From positions 64,564,501 through 64,628,500 of the forward strand of contig NC_134117.1 of NCBI RefSeq assembly GCF_040939455.1: a stretch of DNA of 64,000 nt. Direction: 5' to 3'. The first letter of the stretch is position 1, and the number at the start of each line of letters is the position of its first letter. The notes under the pieces are model-generated. The model did no database searches. It saw nothing but the letters and a program-made list of their open reading frames with translations, and had not been told where the DNA came from. The stretch is from Microcebus murinus (lineage: Eukaryota; Chordata; Mammalia; Primates; Cheirogaleidae). Shown one piece after another: positions 24,084 to 36,170 of this stretch. A program made the translations under genes and the position numbers.

Positions 24084-24175
24084 TGAGTTATTTATATATT
24101 TCTGGCAGAGACCTTCATCAGATTTCTGTTTGCAAATATTTCCTCTCACTCTTGGGCTTATCTTCATATTTTCAA
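24084..24175 (-). repeat. old L1 fragment, near-copy of 25190-25350
   Basis: 'gagttatttatatatttctggcagagacctt' here differs by one base from the segment at 25194 ('…ctgacagagacctt…'). Both continue '…tttgcaaatatt…tctcactct(t/c)ggg(c/t)tt(a/g)tcttcatatt'. It is a second antisense piece of the same old L1 ORF2 region. Confidence 0.65.
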
Positions 24176-24344
24176 GCAAGGCTGTGTATGTGTGGGGAGG
24201 CAGAGAAGGAGAATGAATTTGTGCTTTTGACTAATCTATTTTGCTGTGCTGTGATTGGTAATTTCCTAAAATGCATCATGCCCCCTTTTGAAATATTCAA
24301 ATTTTAAGGGGTAAAGATCTGACCAACAAGTGGGGATAACCACA

Positions 24345-25511
24345 TCTTTTTTTTGTTTGTTTTGGTCAGATTTATTGTGTTACCATTTATGTAATAAAAT
24401 TTACCTTTGTGCACAATTTTAATTTGATGAGTTTTGACAAGCATATATGGTCATATAAAGACCATTATCACAGTAAAAATGTAGAATATTTCCATCACCC
24501 CAAAAAGTTTCCTCCTCCCGTTTGTAGTCAATATCCTTCCCCATCCCTTAGTTCATAGCAACTACTGTTCTATTGTCTGTTCCAATAGTTTGGTCTTTTT
24601 AAGAATGCCATCTAAGTGGAATCTTATATTCTTTGTATAAGGTTTTTGAGATTCATCCATGTTTACACTTGTATTAATAGTCCATTATATTTTATTGTTT
24701 TGTTTAGCAATATTTCATTACATTGATGTAGCACCATCTGTTTATCTATTAACCAGTAGATGGACATTTGAGTTGTTTCTAGTTTGAGGTTATTATGAAT
24801 GAAACTGCTATAAACATTCCAGTACAGGATTTTTTGTGGTTGTATGTTTTCGTATTTCTAGGATTTAGATTGATTCATAATATGCTTATCTTCATAGGAA
24901 ACTCCCAAACTGTTTTCAAAGTGATTATACTATTTGCATTTCCACCAGTGATGTATCAGTTCCAGTTGCTCCACATATTTGTCAACATTTGGTATTGTCA
25001 GTTTTTTCAAGGTTAGCCATTTTATTAGGCATGCACATCTTTGTGGTTTTAATTGGCATTTCCCTAAAAACTAATGATGTTGAGCACCTTTCATGTACTT
25101 AGTTGCCATCTACTTATCTCCTTTGGTGAACTGTCTGGTGAAATCTTTTGTCTGTTTTAAAAATTAGATTGTATGTTTTTTATTAAGTTGTTAGAGTTAT
25201 TTATATATTTCTGACAGAGACCTTTATCAGATATGTAATATTTGCAAATATTTTCTCTGATATTTATTTCTCTGATAAAATATTATCTGATATTTGCCAA
25301 TATTTGCAAATATTTTCTCTCACTCTCGGGTTTGTCTTCATATTTCCTTCAACAGTGTCTTTCAAGGAGCCAACATTTTCATTTATTTTAAATTCAAGTT
25401 TACCATTTTATTTTTATGATCTATTCCTTGCGAGTCCCAAGCTAAGAAATATTTACCAAGCTAAAGGTCACAAAATTTTTCTTCTGTGTTTTATTCCAAA
25501 AGTTATATAAT
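24345..25511 (-). mobile_element. old L1 (L1M-type) 3' portion, antisense
   Basis: From left to right the + strand gives a reversed L1 3' UTR ('…catcaccccaaaaagtttcctcc…', '…catctaagtggaatcttat…'). It continues into reversed ORF2 ('…ccagtagatggacatttgagttgtttc…', '…gcatttccctaaaaactaatgatgttgagca…', '…ctaaaggtcacaaaatttttcttctg…'). It stops at 'agttatataattttg' and resumes at about 26941 after a mariner insertion. All frames are decayed. Confidence 0.8.
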
Positions 25512-26557
25512 TTTGGTAAAGCTTGAGTGGCAGAATAATGAAATCATTGATGTTTTATAAAAACTATATGGGGACAATTTCCCAAAGAAATCAGTAGTTT
25601 ACAAATGTGTATCTTGTTTTAAGAAGGGGTGAAGTAATTTTGAAGATGAACCCCACAACAGCAGATCATTCATATCAATTTGTGAAGAAACATCTTTTTG
25701 GTGCCCTAATTGAGGAGGACACATGATTAACAGCAGAATCAGCAGCCAACACCATAGATATCTCAAATGGCTCAGCTTCCACGATTCATAATTCTGGCTG
25801 AAAAATTAAAACAGAGCAAACTTTCCACTTGATGGTGCCAAAACCACTGCAGCCAGATTAGCTGTAGACAAGAGCAGAGTTTTCAATGGGAATTTTGAAT
25901 AAGTGGTATCAAGATCCTGAAGCATTTCTTTGAAGAATTATAACAGGAGATGAAACATGGCTTTACTGACCCTGAAGACAAAGCACAATCAAAGCAGTGG
26001 TTACCAAGAGGTAGACACGGCCCAGGGAAAGCAGAAGCAATCAAACACAGTGGTCATGGCAACAGTGTTTTGGGATGCTCAAGGCAATTTTGTTGTTGAC
26101 TTTCTGGAGAGCCAAAGAGTGATAGCATCTGCTCATTATGAGTGTTTTGAGAAAGTTAGCCAAATCTTGACCAGGAAAATGCCCACAAAACTTCACCTAA
26201 GAATCATTCTCCATCACAACAATGCTCCTGCTCATTCTTCTCATAAAACAGAGGCAATTTTGAGAGAGTCATTTGATGGGAAATCATTTGGCATCCACCT
26301 TACAGCCTTGATTTGGCTCCTTCTAATTTCTTTTTGTTTCCTAATCTTTAAAAATCTTTGAAGGGTATCCATTTTTCTTCAATTAATAATGTAAAAAGGA
26401 CTGCATTGACATGGTTAAATTCCTAGACTCTCAGTTCTTTAGGGATGGACTACATGGCTGGAATGCTAGCTTACAAAAGTGTCTTGGAATTCATGGAGCT
26501 TATGTTGAGAAATAAAGTTTATACTTTTTATTTTTAGCTTTTAATTCCATTTTCCAT

Positions 26558-26592
<35 letters not shown>

Positions 26593-26940
26593 AGACAGAG
26601 TCTCGCTTTGTTGTCCAGGCTAGAGTGAGTGCCGTGGCGTCAGCCTCGCTCACAGCAACCTCAAACTCCTGGGCTTGAGTGATCCTTCTGCCTCAGCCTC
26701 CCGAGTAGCTGGGACTACAGGCATGCGCCACCATGCCCGGCTAATTTTTTATATATATATATCAGTTGGCCAATTGATTTCTTTCTATTTATAGTAGAGA
26801 CGGGGTCTCGCTCTTGCTCAGGCTGGTTTTGAACTCCTGACCTTGAGCAATCCGCCCGCCTCGGCCTCCCAAGAGCTAGGATTACAGGCGTGAGCCACAG
26901 CGCCCGGCCCATTTTCCATAAACTTTTTAAGTCCCCTCAG
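25512..26940 (+). pseudogene. mariner DNA transposon with decayed transposase
   Basis: A Tc1/mariner transposase relic in + orientation. Words in order are 'FEDEP'-like near 25645, 'LIEED' near 25707, 'RIITGDETWLY' split by a stop near 25935-25965, 'SNTVVMATVFWDAQGNFVVDFL' (26043-26108) and 'HHNNAPAHSSH' (about 26213-26245). A +1-type frame change follows, then 'WHPPYSLDLAPSNFFLFPNL' (about 26290-26349). In the DD34D catalytic set the second Asp (HHDN) is Asn and the third (APSD) is also Asn, so activity is excluded regardless of the stops. The right end carries a degenerate terminal repeat ('…ataaactttttaagtcccctc'), which is interrupted by an Alu at 26567-26908. The whole element lies inside an antisense old L1. 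The subfamily is not certain. Confidence 0.88.
26567..26908 (-). mobile_element. lemur-type Alu SINE, antisense, inside mariner terminus
   Basis: Poly(T), 'gagacagagtctcgctttgttgtccaggctagagtgagtgcc', the 'tcagttggccaattgatttctttct' linker, and 'gagccacagcgcccggcc' mark a full dimeric Alu. It is bounded by a 20-bp perfect duplication, 'ccattttccataaacttttt', at 26547-26566 and 26909-26928. It carries the 'gagtgagt' 4-bp duplication of the younger subfamily in this window. Confidence 0.97.
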
Positions 26941-27300
26941 ATTATTTATTTTAAGTTAATTGTTGTATATAGTATGACATAATTGCAGAGAATCACGTTT
27001 TACATATGCGATGTTCAGTTTACATATGCTTATTCAGTGGTTCCAGCACCATTTGTTGACTAGACTATCTTTCCTCCGTTGAATTATCTTGGTACCTATG
27101 TTGCAAATCAATTGAACATGTATATATGGGTCTGTTTCTATTATTTTCTCTATTAGATTCCATTAATATGCAGATTCATAAACAAAAACTTTATTGATTA
27201 TTATATATTTATAATAAATCTTGAAATAAGATAATGTGAATCTTTCAGATATTTTCTTTTTTAAAAACAGTTTTAGCTTATTTCTGAGCTTGCCTACTTA
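26941..27300 (-). repeat. old L1, continuation after mariner
   Basis: '…ttaattgttgtatatag…', '…ttccagcaccatttgttgactagactatctttcc…' and '…caattgaacatgtatatatgggtctgtttc…' continue the reversed ORF2 interrupted at 25511. This shows that the mariner inserted into the L1. Confidence 0.8.
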
Positions 27301-27689
27301 TTTATTTTTAGCTAAGGTGATATGATATCTAAATGCAATATGGAATGCTAGACTGAGCTCTGAAACAAACACACAAAGGGGACATTATTCAAAAATCTAG
27401 TGAAATATGAATAAAGTCTACCATTTAGGTACTAATTTAATATCAACATTAATTTTTTAGTTTTGATAAATGGTTATACAAGATATTAACAAAGTTATGT
27501 AGACTGGGTAATTTGTAATGTGAACTTTCTATATGATTTTTGCAACTATTTTGTAAATTTTAAATTATATCAAAACAAAAATTTAAAAAACAGTATCACA
27601 CAGAGGAGGGAAATTGGTACCAATTTTAGTGATTTAAATGTTGTAAACACATGGTGATCCCCAAGACAGTCCCATTTAATATACTGTCT

Positions 27690-30600
27690 AGCCCTTAGAA
27701 AAGCTAGATGGATTATTCCAGATAATGCTGCACTACTCCAAATATAATCAAATAGTAGCCCCAACTGCAGATACTTTTCCAGAAGTAATATACTTGCTAG
27801 AATTTAATATAGTCACAGGGACATGGAATGCAGCCATTGATCCAGGAAATGTGTCAAATTTCCAACCTTTTGAGGATGGAGGATCAGAAGCAATTCACAT
27901 CAATATTAGATGGAAATGTACACATTACAGTCTTGTTCTAAGTGTATATTAACTCTCTCATTGTGTGCCATAATATAGTCTGAAGTGACTGAGGCCGTCT
28001 GGACATTCTGCATAATATTGCATTTTCCCACTTTATTGATAGCACCATATTAACCAGGCAGGGTACACATGAAGTAGTAAGTACAGTAGAGAACTTTGTG
28101 TGTTCACATATGCTCCAGATGGCCAGAAATAAACTAGAGACATTTCAGGGTCATGTCACATCAGTGAGGTATTTAGAGGTTCAAAGGGTTGAGGCATGTA
28201 ACATCCTTCCCAAGTAAAGGACCATCTTACCTCTCCCACCACTGAGAAAGAAGCACAATTCTTGGAAGGCTGCCAATTTTAAGTAGGGTCCAGCACACAA
28301 AAGAACTACAGTTTAACTATTACATATGGTCCATATTACTTAGAAGATACACTTGTGGTGATAAAGGTGCTATATGACCTTTATTATTTGCCCCAGTAGG
28401 AAAATCACAGTTGACTTCTATGGATCTGCAGCAAGCTCCTGCCTTGCAGTAGAGAACTGTATACCATTTGAAAAACTACTGCTGGTCTGCAACTGTACCT
28501 TGATAGACTGTCTGGCCATGGATATCATCTGGTTACTTGGCCATAGCTACATTTTTTCAAACTCAGGAAATCATAGGTTGGACTATTGCAACAACAATTC
28601 ATTGTAAAATGGAAGTGATATGTCCAGATATAATGTAAGTAAGGTGGCCTAGCTGCATGAGCAGATATCCCAGACCTGCATATCATTTACTACTGTTGCA
28701 CTAATGCCTCTCACTTAATTCCTGTTCCTATGCCTATAACCCTACGAGGGGATTACTTTTGACAAGCTGATAAAGGGAAAAAAGGCCAAGCTTCAGACAT
28801 CTGAAGTGTATCCACTTTGTGTTCAGAAGGAAGCAGTTCAAGATAAGAATGCAAATGGACTAATGAGCATTAGCAAATAACTGACTGGCTTTCTAGACAC
28901 CTGGAAGGAACATTAGAAGACTGAACAAAGAAAAAAGAATGAAGATCTGGGAAAGAGACATGGAGACACCAAGGGAAGTAATCACAAAGTTTTGAAAGAC
29001 ACTGTATTATATATCAATATCCACCAGAAAGCATACACAATGTAATGAATACTGAAATACCCAGTAGTTAGAATAGCTCATCATTTGGCATCAGCCAATC
29101 CTTGTGGTCCACCACCTCATTGCTAATACAATGGGCTCATTAATGCAGTAGCCATTGTGTCAGAGATGGGAGCCGAGCATGGTCCCTAGAGCATGTGTTT
29201 ACACTCACTGACTGATCTAGCTACTGCTTCTGCTAAATGTCTCACCAGCCTTAACACAAACCAACACTACACCCCAATAATGTCTTACCCACCAAAAATG
29301 ATAAGTTTATTACATTGGATCCCTTCTATCTTTGAATGCAGGTATTCATCTTGACTGAAATCAACATGTATTCTGGGTATGGATTTTCCTTTCTTACCCA
29401 TAGCACCTCAGCTAGCACACTACCAAAAAATATTCAGAATATTTGGTATACCTGTGTCAACAAAGAATCCTGCATAACAACACAAAAGACCAAGGGATCA
29501 ACTTCACACCAAAGGAGATTTTTTGGGTAAGCATATGACCATGTATCCTATCACATGTGATACGACCCCAAAGCAGCTCCCCTAATACAGCAAGGGACTA
29601 ACTAGCCTCTTAAAGCTCAGATACCAGCTTTGAAATTGTGGCATGTGAGATCTCCAAAAGGTATAATGAATGAGTCCAGAAACTAAGCTGGTAGAAATCA
29701 GAGTAGCTCTAATCACTGTTACTCCCAATATCCTATGTAGGAAACTTGTGCTTTCATTGTCTACTACCTTAGACTGTAGAGTACTAGAGCTTCTTGTTCC
29801 CAGAGGGGTAACACTTTCAGTAAGGTCCAGAGTTCAATTCCAATTTAACTTTATTTTCAGGCTTTTGTGCTAGGAGACCAGAAGCAAAAAAAGTGATCAA
29901 CATTCTGCCCAAGGTGAATCACTCTAACCATCAGTAGGTGGTAGGAGGAGCAGGGATGAATAAATTCAGCACCTAGATGATCCATTTTAGAATCCTTTGG
30001 TACTCCTTTACCTTATTTTGATGGTACCTGGACAAGTGTGCTGGCCATGGCCTGAAAAGAGTTCTCAGCTATGAGAATAAGTCTTGTCCTGTTGGGTCGC
30101 CTAGACCAACAAAAGGGCAAGACAATCAGCAGGGAAGTATCCAATGGATAGTAAAAGAGGGAGGAAGGAAGACGATGACTATAATTTGTGGCTTCAAGTT
30201 CTGCTAACTAATCATCATCTTCTAAGTTACTTAAGAAAAAGAATTGGAAATCTGGAGATTTCTCATACAGGGCGCACTTACTATACAAAGCAAGTGGATC
30301 TGAGTGATCCGTGGTGTGGTATGGACTGCAGGGTTTATTGCACTGCACTGCCCAAGTCTCCTCTTTTGCAACTGTGATACTCCCCCGGGTAGCTTCTGGA
30401 ATTGCTGCCAGCTAATGGCTCACAGCTGGGAACCTCTCTGGACACTGCCTTCTGCTAAAGAAAACTACCTCGCCTAAGGATACATCCAGTATTCTGTTGT
30501 TAAAACTGGCTGTTCCAAATGTAAAGCCCTAATGTAAATATTCCTCTCATGGCCTATTTCAAGGTACCAATAGTTTAACCAGCTTGCAAAATTCCTGGAT

Positions 30601-30910
30601 ATTTAGAAATTGATCTTCATGAGCCAGTATAAACAGGTTCTAGTCCTCCACTGGCTTATAGGATCACATTTCTTTCTTTGGGGGCAGCCTATATCCAATG
30701 CCTAGTTGATTTAGGGGTACTGGGACAAATATGAAGGTCTAATCCAACTTTAGAATGCCTCATCCACATTCCACAGCTTCTCTCCTTCAGCCCCGTCTGG
30801 CTTCTCTGCCCCTTACAAGTACTTTCATGGAAAACTTCTAATGAACTTCTTGAACATAAACCTTTACCTCAAAATCTGTGTTCAGGTGACCAAATCTAAG
30901 ACATGTGGTC
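27690..30910 (+). pseudogene. ERVL-type endogenous retrovirus relic (pol region and 3' part)
   Basis: A heavily decayed class III (ERVL-like) provirus in + orientation. It follows ERVL pol order for about 3 kb. The RT region lies near 27900-28060: 'tgtgccataatatagtc' is followed by a degenerate active-site box, in which the YxDD position reads 'FIDS'. RNase H-like sequence spans about 28370-28660. The integrase region is near 29310-29410, with 'NMYSGYGFSF' where the first catalytic Asp of the family is Asn. A 3' region follows to about 30905 ('…ggatacatccagtattctgttgttaaaactggctg…'). Stops and frameshifts occur throughout; the longest open pieces are about 75 codons. I see no convincing LTR on either side. 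Coding capacity is nil. Confidence 0.8.
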
Positions 30911-32189
30911 AACACTGAATGGATATTCATTATCTTCTGCCATTAAATATTTCAAACAATAAAATTTATATTTTAGGAAGCAAAAATTGAATGAACATAA
31001 TATACTTTCCACATGTTCGAAGTACCAGTAAAGAGTGGAAGAGAATGAGTTAGGAAGGCAAAAGGGTAATAAGAAGTAATTCCTACTTCCATGTTAGCCA
31101 TGAAAAGGAGCCTGCCCATGCGGTGGACATGTTCTCCATTTCAGTCTCAGACTGTTTCCCTGACAAGATTACATTTCCTTTTCTATTAAGGCTTGCATAA
31201 AAAGATATTTAAAAGCTTATTTTGAGCCCACCTTTTTGAAAATATAAGTAGCATAGCCTGAAATGGAATTTTTTATCTGTCCATGAGGTTTATTTCACAA
31301 CATGAGAGAAACAGTTTTATAGAATCTTCAGCTCAAAATTCTAACAGAATCAAACAAAAATAAATAGTTTTTCCTGCTTTCTACTCCTATCAACAAGAAC
31401 CTAATTTTGCCAACATGCTATGAAATGCGAGATCGTTAAGTCTTTTTTGAAGCATTTGACTGGCAGATAAGGATGAACATTGTCAAATGCTTGATGGTTA
31501 ATCTCAAATTTCAACTACGTGATATTTCTAAATGTGACATTAAATGATTTCTGAGGAAAATACATTTTATATTACTCTGCCTTGAATAGATACCTTCTAG
31601 CTTCTCATTGCTTAAAAAACTCCAGAGGATATTATATCTAGAAAAAAATGTACTATCAAAAAGAAATTTCTCAACATTCAGATAGTTAAAATATTTTTAA
31701 AACATGAAAAATACTAAAAGTAAAACCTAAATTATGTTGTAACTAAATTCTTAATATGCCCGTGCCCATATCCACCAATATTTCTTACATATGCAGTAAG
31801 TCCTCACTTAACATCATCAATAGAGTCTTGGAACCTGTGACTTTAAGCAAAAGGATATAGAACAAAACCAAGCTTTCTTCCTCATCAACTTTATAACAAA
31901 ATGACATTGAATGAAATGATATTATGAGAGAATCTTCTATATGTAATTATAAAATTATAGGTGCATATTTTGATGAAATTCTTTTACTGATCTTGGAAAA
32001 GAGATTTTGAAATGCATCAATTTAAAGAGAAAGGAAGATATCAAAAAAGAATATGGGCAACCTCATTTTAAAATAATTCTGAAAATTTTGCACACTTCAT
32101 AATGCTCATCCAAGCGTCTGAGATTCTGTCTTGTCAATGAATGAAAACCTAAAACTATGGTAAGGAGGGTATAAGGAAGAAGAAAAATA
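30911..32189. other. no recognisable feature
   Basis: AT-rich DNA after the ERVL relic. No LTR-like right boundary, gene or known repeat could be supported. Confidence 0.35.
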
Positions 32190-32360
32190 AGAGCAATTGA
32201 GACTCTATTATTTTGCAGACACTATAGTATATGCATTACTAATGTCACCTCGTTAATTTTTCCCCTCATCACTGTAGGCTGCTTTTATCTCAATGTGATG
32301 GATTGAGAAACGAAATGCCAGTAATTTGCCAAAACCATATAGCTGTATCTTCTCTCCTCC
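32190..32360 (-). repeat. MIR SINE, antisense
   Basis: '…tgcagacactatagtatatgcattactaatgtcacctcgttaatttttcccctcat…gattgagaaacgaaatgccagtaatttgccaaaaccatatagctg' follows reversed MIR spacing. Highly diverged. Confidence 0.45.
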
Positions 32361-32483
32361 TGCTCCTGATACATCAACACCAGCAGACCTCAAGTGAGGG
32401 TTCTGACTTGATGCTATGCACATTCACACTCTCAGATGATCTCTCCAGACCAATGGTTTTAAATACCATTGCATTAGTTATCT

Positions 32484-32834
<351 letters not shown>

Positions 32835-33807
32835 TGCATTAGTTATCTATTGCTGCATAACAAATTACCCCAACTTTAGCAGCTATAAACAATAAGCATT
32901 TATTATATTACACATTTTCTGAGGGTTAAGATCCAAGAACAGCCTAGCTGGATGTATTTACTCAGACTCAGTCATGTGGTTTCAGTCAAGCTCTTAACTA
33001 CACCTGAGGTCATCTGAAGGCTGGATAGCATGAAGGACTTGCTGCTAAGGTGCCTCAGTTATGCGGCAGAAGACTCAGTTCCTCACCACACACATTTCTC
33101 CATAGGGCTGCCTGAGTATCGTCATAACATGGTATCCCCAGAATAAATGATCCAAGAGAGAGCGAAAAAGAAGCCATAGTGTCTTCTATAACTAACATGG
33201 TTAATTTCATGTGCCAACTTGGCTGGACCACAGTGTCCAATGTCCTGACCACTTGGTCATCTATTTTTCTGGATTTTTCTGTGAAGGTATTTTTAGAAGA
33301 GATTAACATTTAAATCTTTAAAATTTGAATCAAGTAGATTGTCCTCCATAATATGGGTGGATCTCATCCAATCAGTTGAAGGCCAAAAAACTGACCTGCC
33401 TGAATGAGAAAGAATGCTTCAGCAGATAGTCGTTGGGCTTGAGCCACAGCCTGGTTCTCTTTGGGTTTCCAGCCTGAGGGTTCACTGTGCAGATCGTGGA
33501 CTTGCTGGCTTCCATAGCCACATGAACTAATTCATTAAAATAAATCTCTGTCGCTCGCTCGCTTCTCCCCTTACCTCTTGTAGGCACACAGGCATGCACA
33601 TATACACACTCATCCTTTTGACTCTGTCTTTCCAGAAAACCCTGACTATTACAATAGCCTAATTTCAAAAGTGACATACCATCCCTTTTGCTATATTCTA
33701 GTAGTCACACATACCAACCCTGATACAAGGAGGGAGGGGACCAAACAAGGCTGTGAACAACAGGAGACAGGAAATATTTGGGGGCATCTGGGAGGCTGAC
33801 TGTCACA
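32835..33807 (-). mobile_element. MaLR (MLT1-type) solo LTR, antisense, interrupted
   Basis: The + strand begins 'tgcattagttatctattgctgcataacaaattacccc' and runs through 'catttattatattacacattttctgaggg', 'ctcagttcctcaccacaca' and 'catagggctgcctgagtatcgtcataacatgg'. After an inserted LTR (33193-33653) it continues 'ctaatttcaaaagtgacataccatcccttttgctatattc' to '…ggaggctgactgtcaca'. This is a reversed MLT1-type LTR. The name is from memory. Confidence 0.75.
33193..33653 (+). mobile_element. second LTR (ERVL-MaLR-like) nested in the first
   Basis: It starts 'taacatggttaatttcatgtgccaacttggctgg' and passes 'gtgggtggatctcatccaatcagttgaaggcc' and 'ccatagccacatgaactaattcattaaaataaatctct'. It ends 'aaccctgactattaca', the polyadenylation-and-end layout of a TG…CA MaLR LTR in + orientation. 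5-bp flanks 'ataac' (33188-33192) and 'atagc' (33654-33658) differ by one base, consistent with a 5-bp duplication. It divides the older LTR between '…gtcttctat' and 'ctaatttc…'. Confidence 0.75.
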
Positions 33808-35031
33808 CTGTCTATAACTTGATGATACTCAAATTGACATCTTCAGTGCCAACATCTTCATTCAAATATGGCTTCATAAATACAACTGCCTACCTGACAT
33901 CTACACTTAGGTGTAAATAAGCAATGCAAGCTTAAGGAAACTCTGGACTTGCCCATCACTGCCACCTAACCTGTTAATCTGAGAGTGTTTCAATTCCAGT
34001 TAAGAATAGTACTGATTGCTCCACTCTTCGGGACAAACCTTGATTTCAACCTTGGTTCCTCTATCTCCCAGTACACCTTTGATCCATGAGCCTGTTAGCT
34101 CTATTTTCAAAAACATCCCGGTCCTGTTGAACTTTTATTTATTTATTTTTACTTTTCATAGCCCTCGTAACTACCACTCTAGTTCAAGCCACTGTCATGG
34201 CATGCAAATGAAATCATAGACAAAGAAATACTTTCTCTTCTTTCTGCTACCATCAACTATGACCTAAATTTTCCAGTATGCTTTGGAATGCAATACTTTT
34301 AAACTTAAAATAAATAATCTATAGCCACATGCATAGAATATATAATGCCTAGCATATGGTTTTTCAGAAGACACTGATTTTGGTGCCTTAGCAAGAATTT
34401 CCAAATGTGACCATAGCATGATCTGATGGGAGATCAAAAATATTTACACAAACATTTTCCTTTTGTTTTGCTTCAGTCCTTCTTCAACTCTTTGTCAACC
34501 ACTACTTGGCATGTTGAATGGGAAGGTGTCACCATTCATCAAATTAAAATGCACATACAAATGCATTTTAATGTGCAATGTACACTAAAAAGCCTCTCCC
34601 AGAAATTATATGATCCAGCTTTACAATGTAATTTTAGCATTAAGGCATTTTATCACAATAGAATTACCAACTTTAATTTGTTTATTTCTCTTTCCCCTAT
34701 CAATTAGTCTTCTGCCAGACCAGCGAATACTTCTCTCTTTATTAATGGCATAATGGGAAAATTATTACTAGGATGGGCACGGTTTGGGCCTCTGAGTTTT
34801 CAATAAATAGAGTAAATGGGATGGAAAATGCTTTTTATGTGCTCAAATCAGGCTTTGTGTAGGGCATGTGTTTTACTACAGCCTGGTAAGGGCCCCTTCT
34901 AAGAAGTGAATGTTCATGCTTCATGGTATACGCTAAACATATCAAGGAGATTAAAGAATAAATATTAAAAAGAATACTTCCTTATTTCAGCTGTTTTTAT
35001 ACATGTTTTCTTTAGATAAATTAAATCAGTA
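33808..35031. other. no recognisable feature
   Basis: Unique DNA. Short + frames at 34016-34219 and 34426-34707 carry no domain. Confidence 0.35.
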
Positions 35032-35522
35032 TGTTAGTTATCTAAAAATTTGTAAAAATTTCTCTAAAACGTAGCATCTTAAAACATTTATTATCTCATC
35101 ATTTCTGTGGGTCAGGTGTCTGGGAGTAGCCTAGATTGGGGGCTCTGACTCAGGGTCTCTTGGAAGGTCATAGTCAAGTGATCAGCCAGGCCTGTAGCCA
35201 CGCAGAGCCAGAGGATGTGCGTCAAGGTCACTCAAGGTCACTCAAGTGAGGAAAAGGCTTCAGCTATTGGCTGAGTCCCTCAGTTCCTGCCATGTCGACC
35301 TCTGCATGGTGCTGCTCATGAGGTGGCCGCTCGGTCCCTCAGAGCTGGTGGTCATGAGAGTGACAGAGTCCAAAACACAAGCCACCATTGTTTTACAAGT
35401 TAATCTTACAGGCGGTTGTGCTGCATTCTATTCATTAGAAGTAAGTCACCAAGTCCCACCCATACTCAAGTTGAGTATAGTGAAGTTCCGCCTCCTGACG
35501 GAAGAAGTAGCAAATAAATTGT
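35032..35522 (-). mobile_element. diverged MaLR-like solo LTR, antisense
   Basis: 'tatgttagttatctaaaaatttgtaaaaatttctctaaaa…', 'catttattatctcatcatttctgtgggtcaggtgtctggga', 'tctattcattagaagtaagtcaccaagtcccacccatactcaag' follows the same reversed LTR layout as 32835-33807. It contains a perfect AGGTCA direct repeat with 4-bp spacing at 35225-35240. Confidence 0.6.
35225..35240 (+). promoter_or_regulatory. candidate DR4 nuclear-receptor element in LTR
   Basis: Two exact AGGTCA half-sites (35225-35230 and 35235-35240) are separated by 'ctca'; both are preceded by 'tca', giving extended TCAAGGTCA half-sites. DR4 is the classic spacing for LXR/RXR and thyroid-receptor heterodimers, and TCAAGGTCA suits ERR/NR5A monomers. 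Binding is inferred from the motif only. Confidence 0.35.
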
Positions 35523-35764
35523 GGTAATATACTTAAAACCACCACAGCCTGATATTCAGCCCTTGGTCCCGACATGTTCGCCAAGCCTTCCTCCAAAGAC
35601 TGGCAGCAACTCTGGAAGAAGCCAACCTTCTTCCTCCAGCTATGATATCTATACCAAACTTCAAGCATAGTCTCATTCTGAAACAACAGAAAACTCATGA
35701 GAGCAAAATGAAACTGCAGACTTTATCTTGTAGCCATTTTCTAGAGCTCTAGGGAGGAAACTCT

Positions 35765-35985
35765 ACTGCCAGACTGTTCAGGATAAATATGGCTCTGCTA
35801 TTCACTTACTGTGCAACTTCGAATAATGATTTACACTTCACATTCTTTAAATTTCTAATCTGCAAAATGCAGATAAAAGGACATATCCTGTAAGTGTGTT
35901 GCAATGATAAATATTTTATTATATGTGAAGTGCTTAGAATATTGCCTGTCAGACAGGAAATGTTTATTAATTGGCACAATTTTAT
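35765..35985 (+). repeat. MIR SINE
   Basis: '…ggctctgctattcacttactgtgcaacttcgaataatg…ctaatctgcaaaatgcagataaaagg…gtgaagtgcttagaatattgcctgtcagacagg' is MIR in + orientation from core to tail. Confidence 0.8.
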
Positions 35986-36039
35986 CTTTATTATCATTAT
36001 TATTTTTGTTGAGATCATACCCACCCACTAGTCCCAATT

Positions 36040-36170
36040 ACGGTGGGCAAAATGGACATTTATTCCACAGACATAAGAACTTAATAATGAGCTGGGCTCT
36101 GTTTCAGGCATTAGACATTCAACAATGAGGAAAGATGACAAAAGCCCTACCCTTTGGGAGCTTCTACTGT
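36040..36170 (-). repeat. L2/MIR-type fragment, antisense
   Basis: 'acatttattccacagacataag…gagctgggctctgtttcaggcattagacattcaacaatgagg…accctttgggagcttctactg' resembles the reversed L2 3' end ('…tttattgagcacctactatgtgccaggcactg…ggagcttacattct'). Confidence 0.5.

Noticed and set aside
28374..28607. 77-codon + frame with several cysteines
   Set aside because: It aligns by order with ERVL pol (RNase H side) and is not a separate gene.
30144..30377. 77-codon + frame starting MDSKRGRKEDD
   Set aside because: It is within the 3' part of the ERVL relic and is a chance open piece of decayed retroviral DNA.
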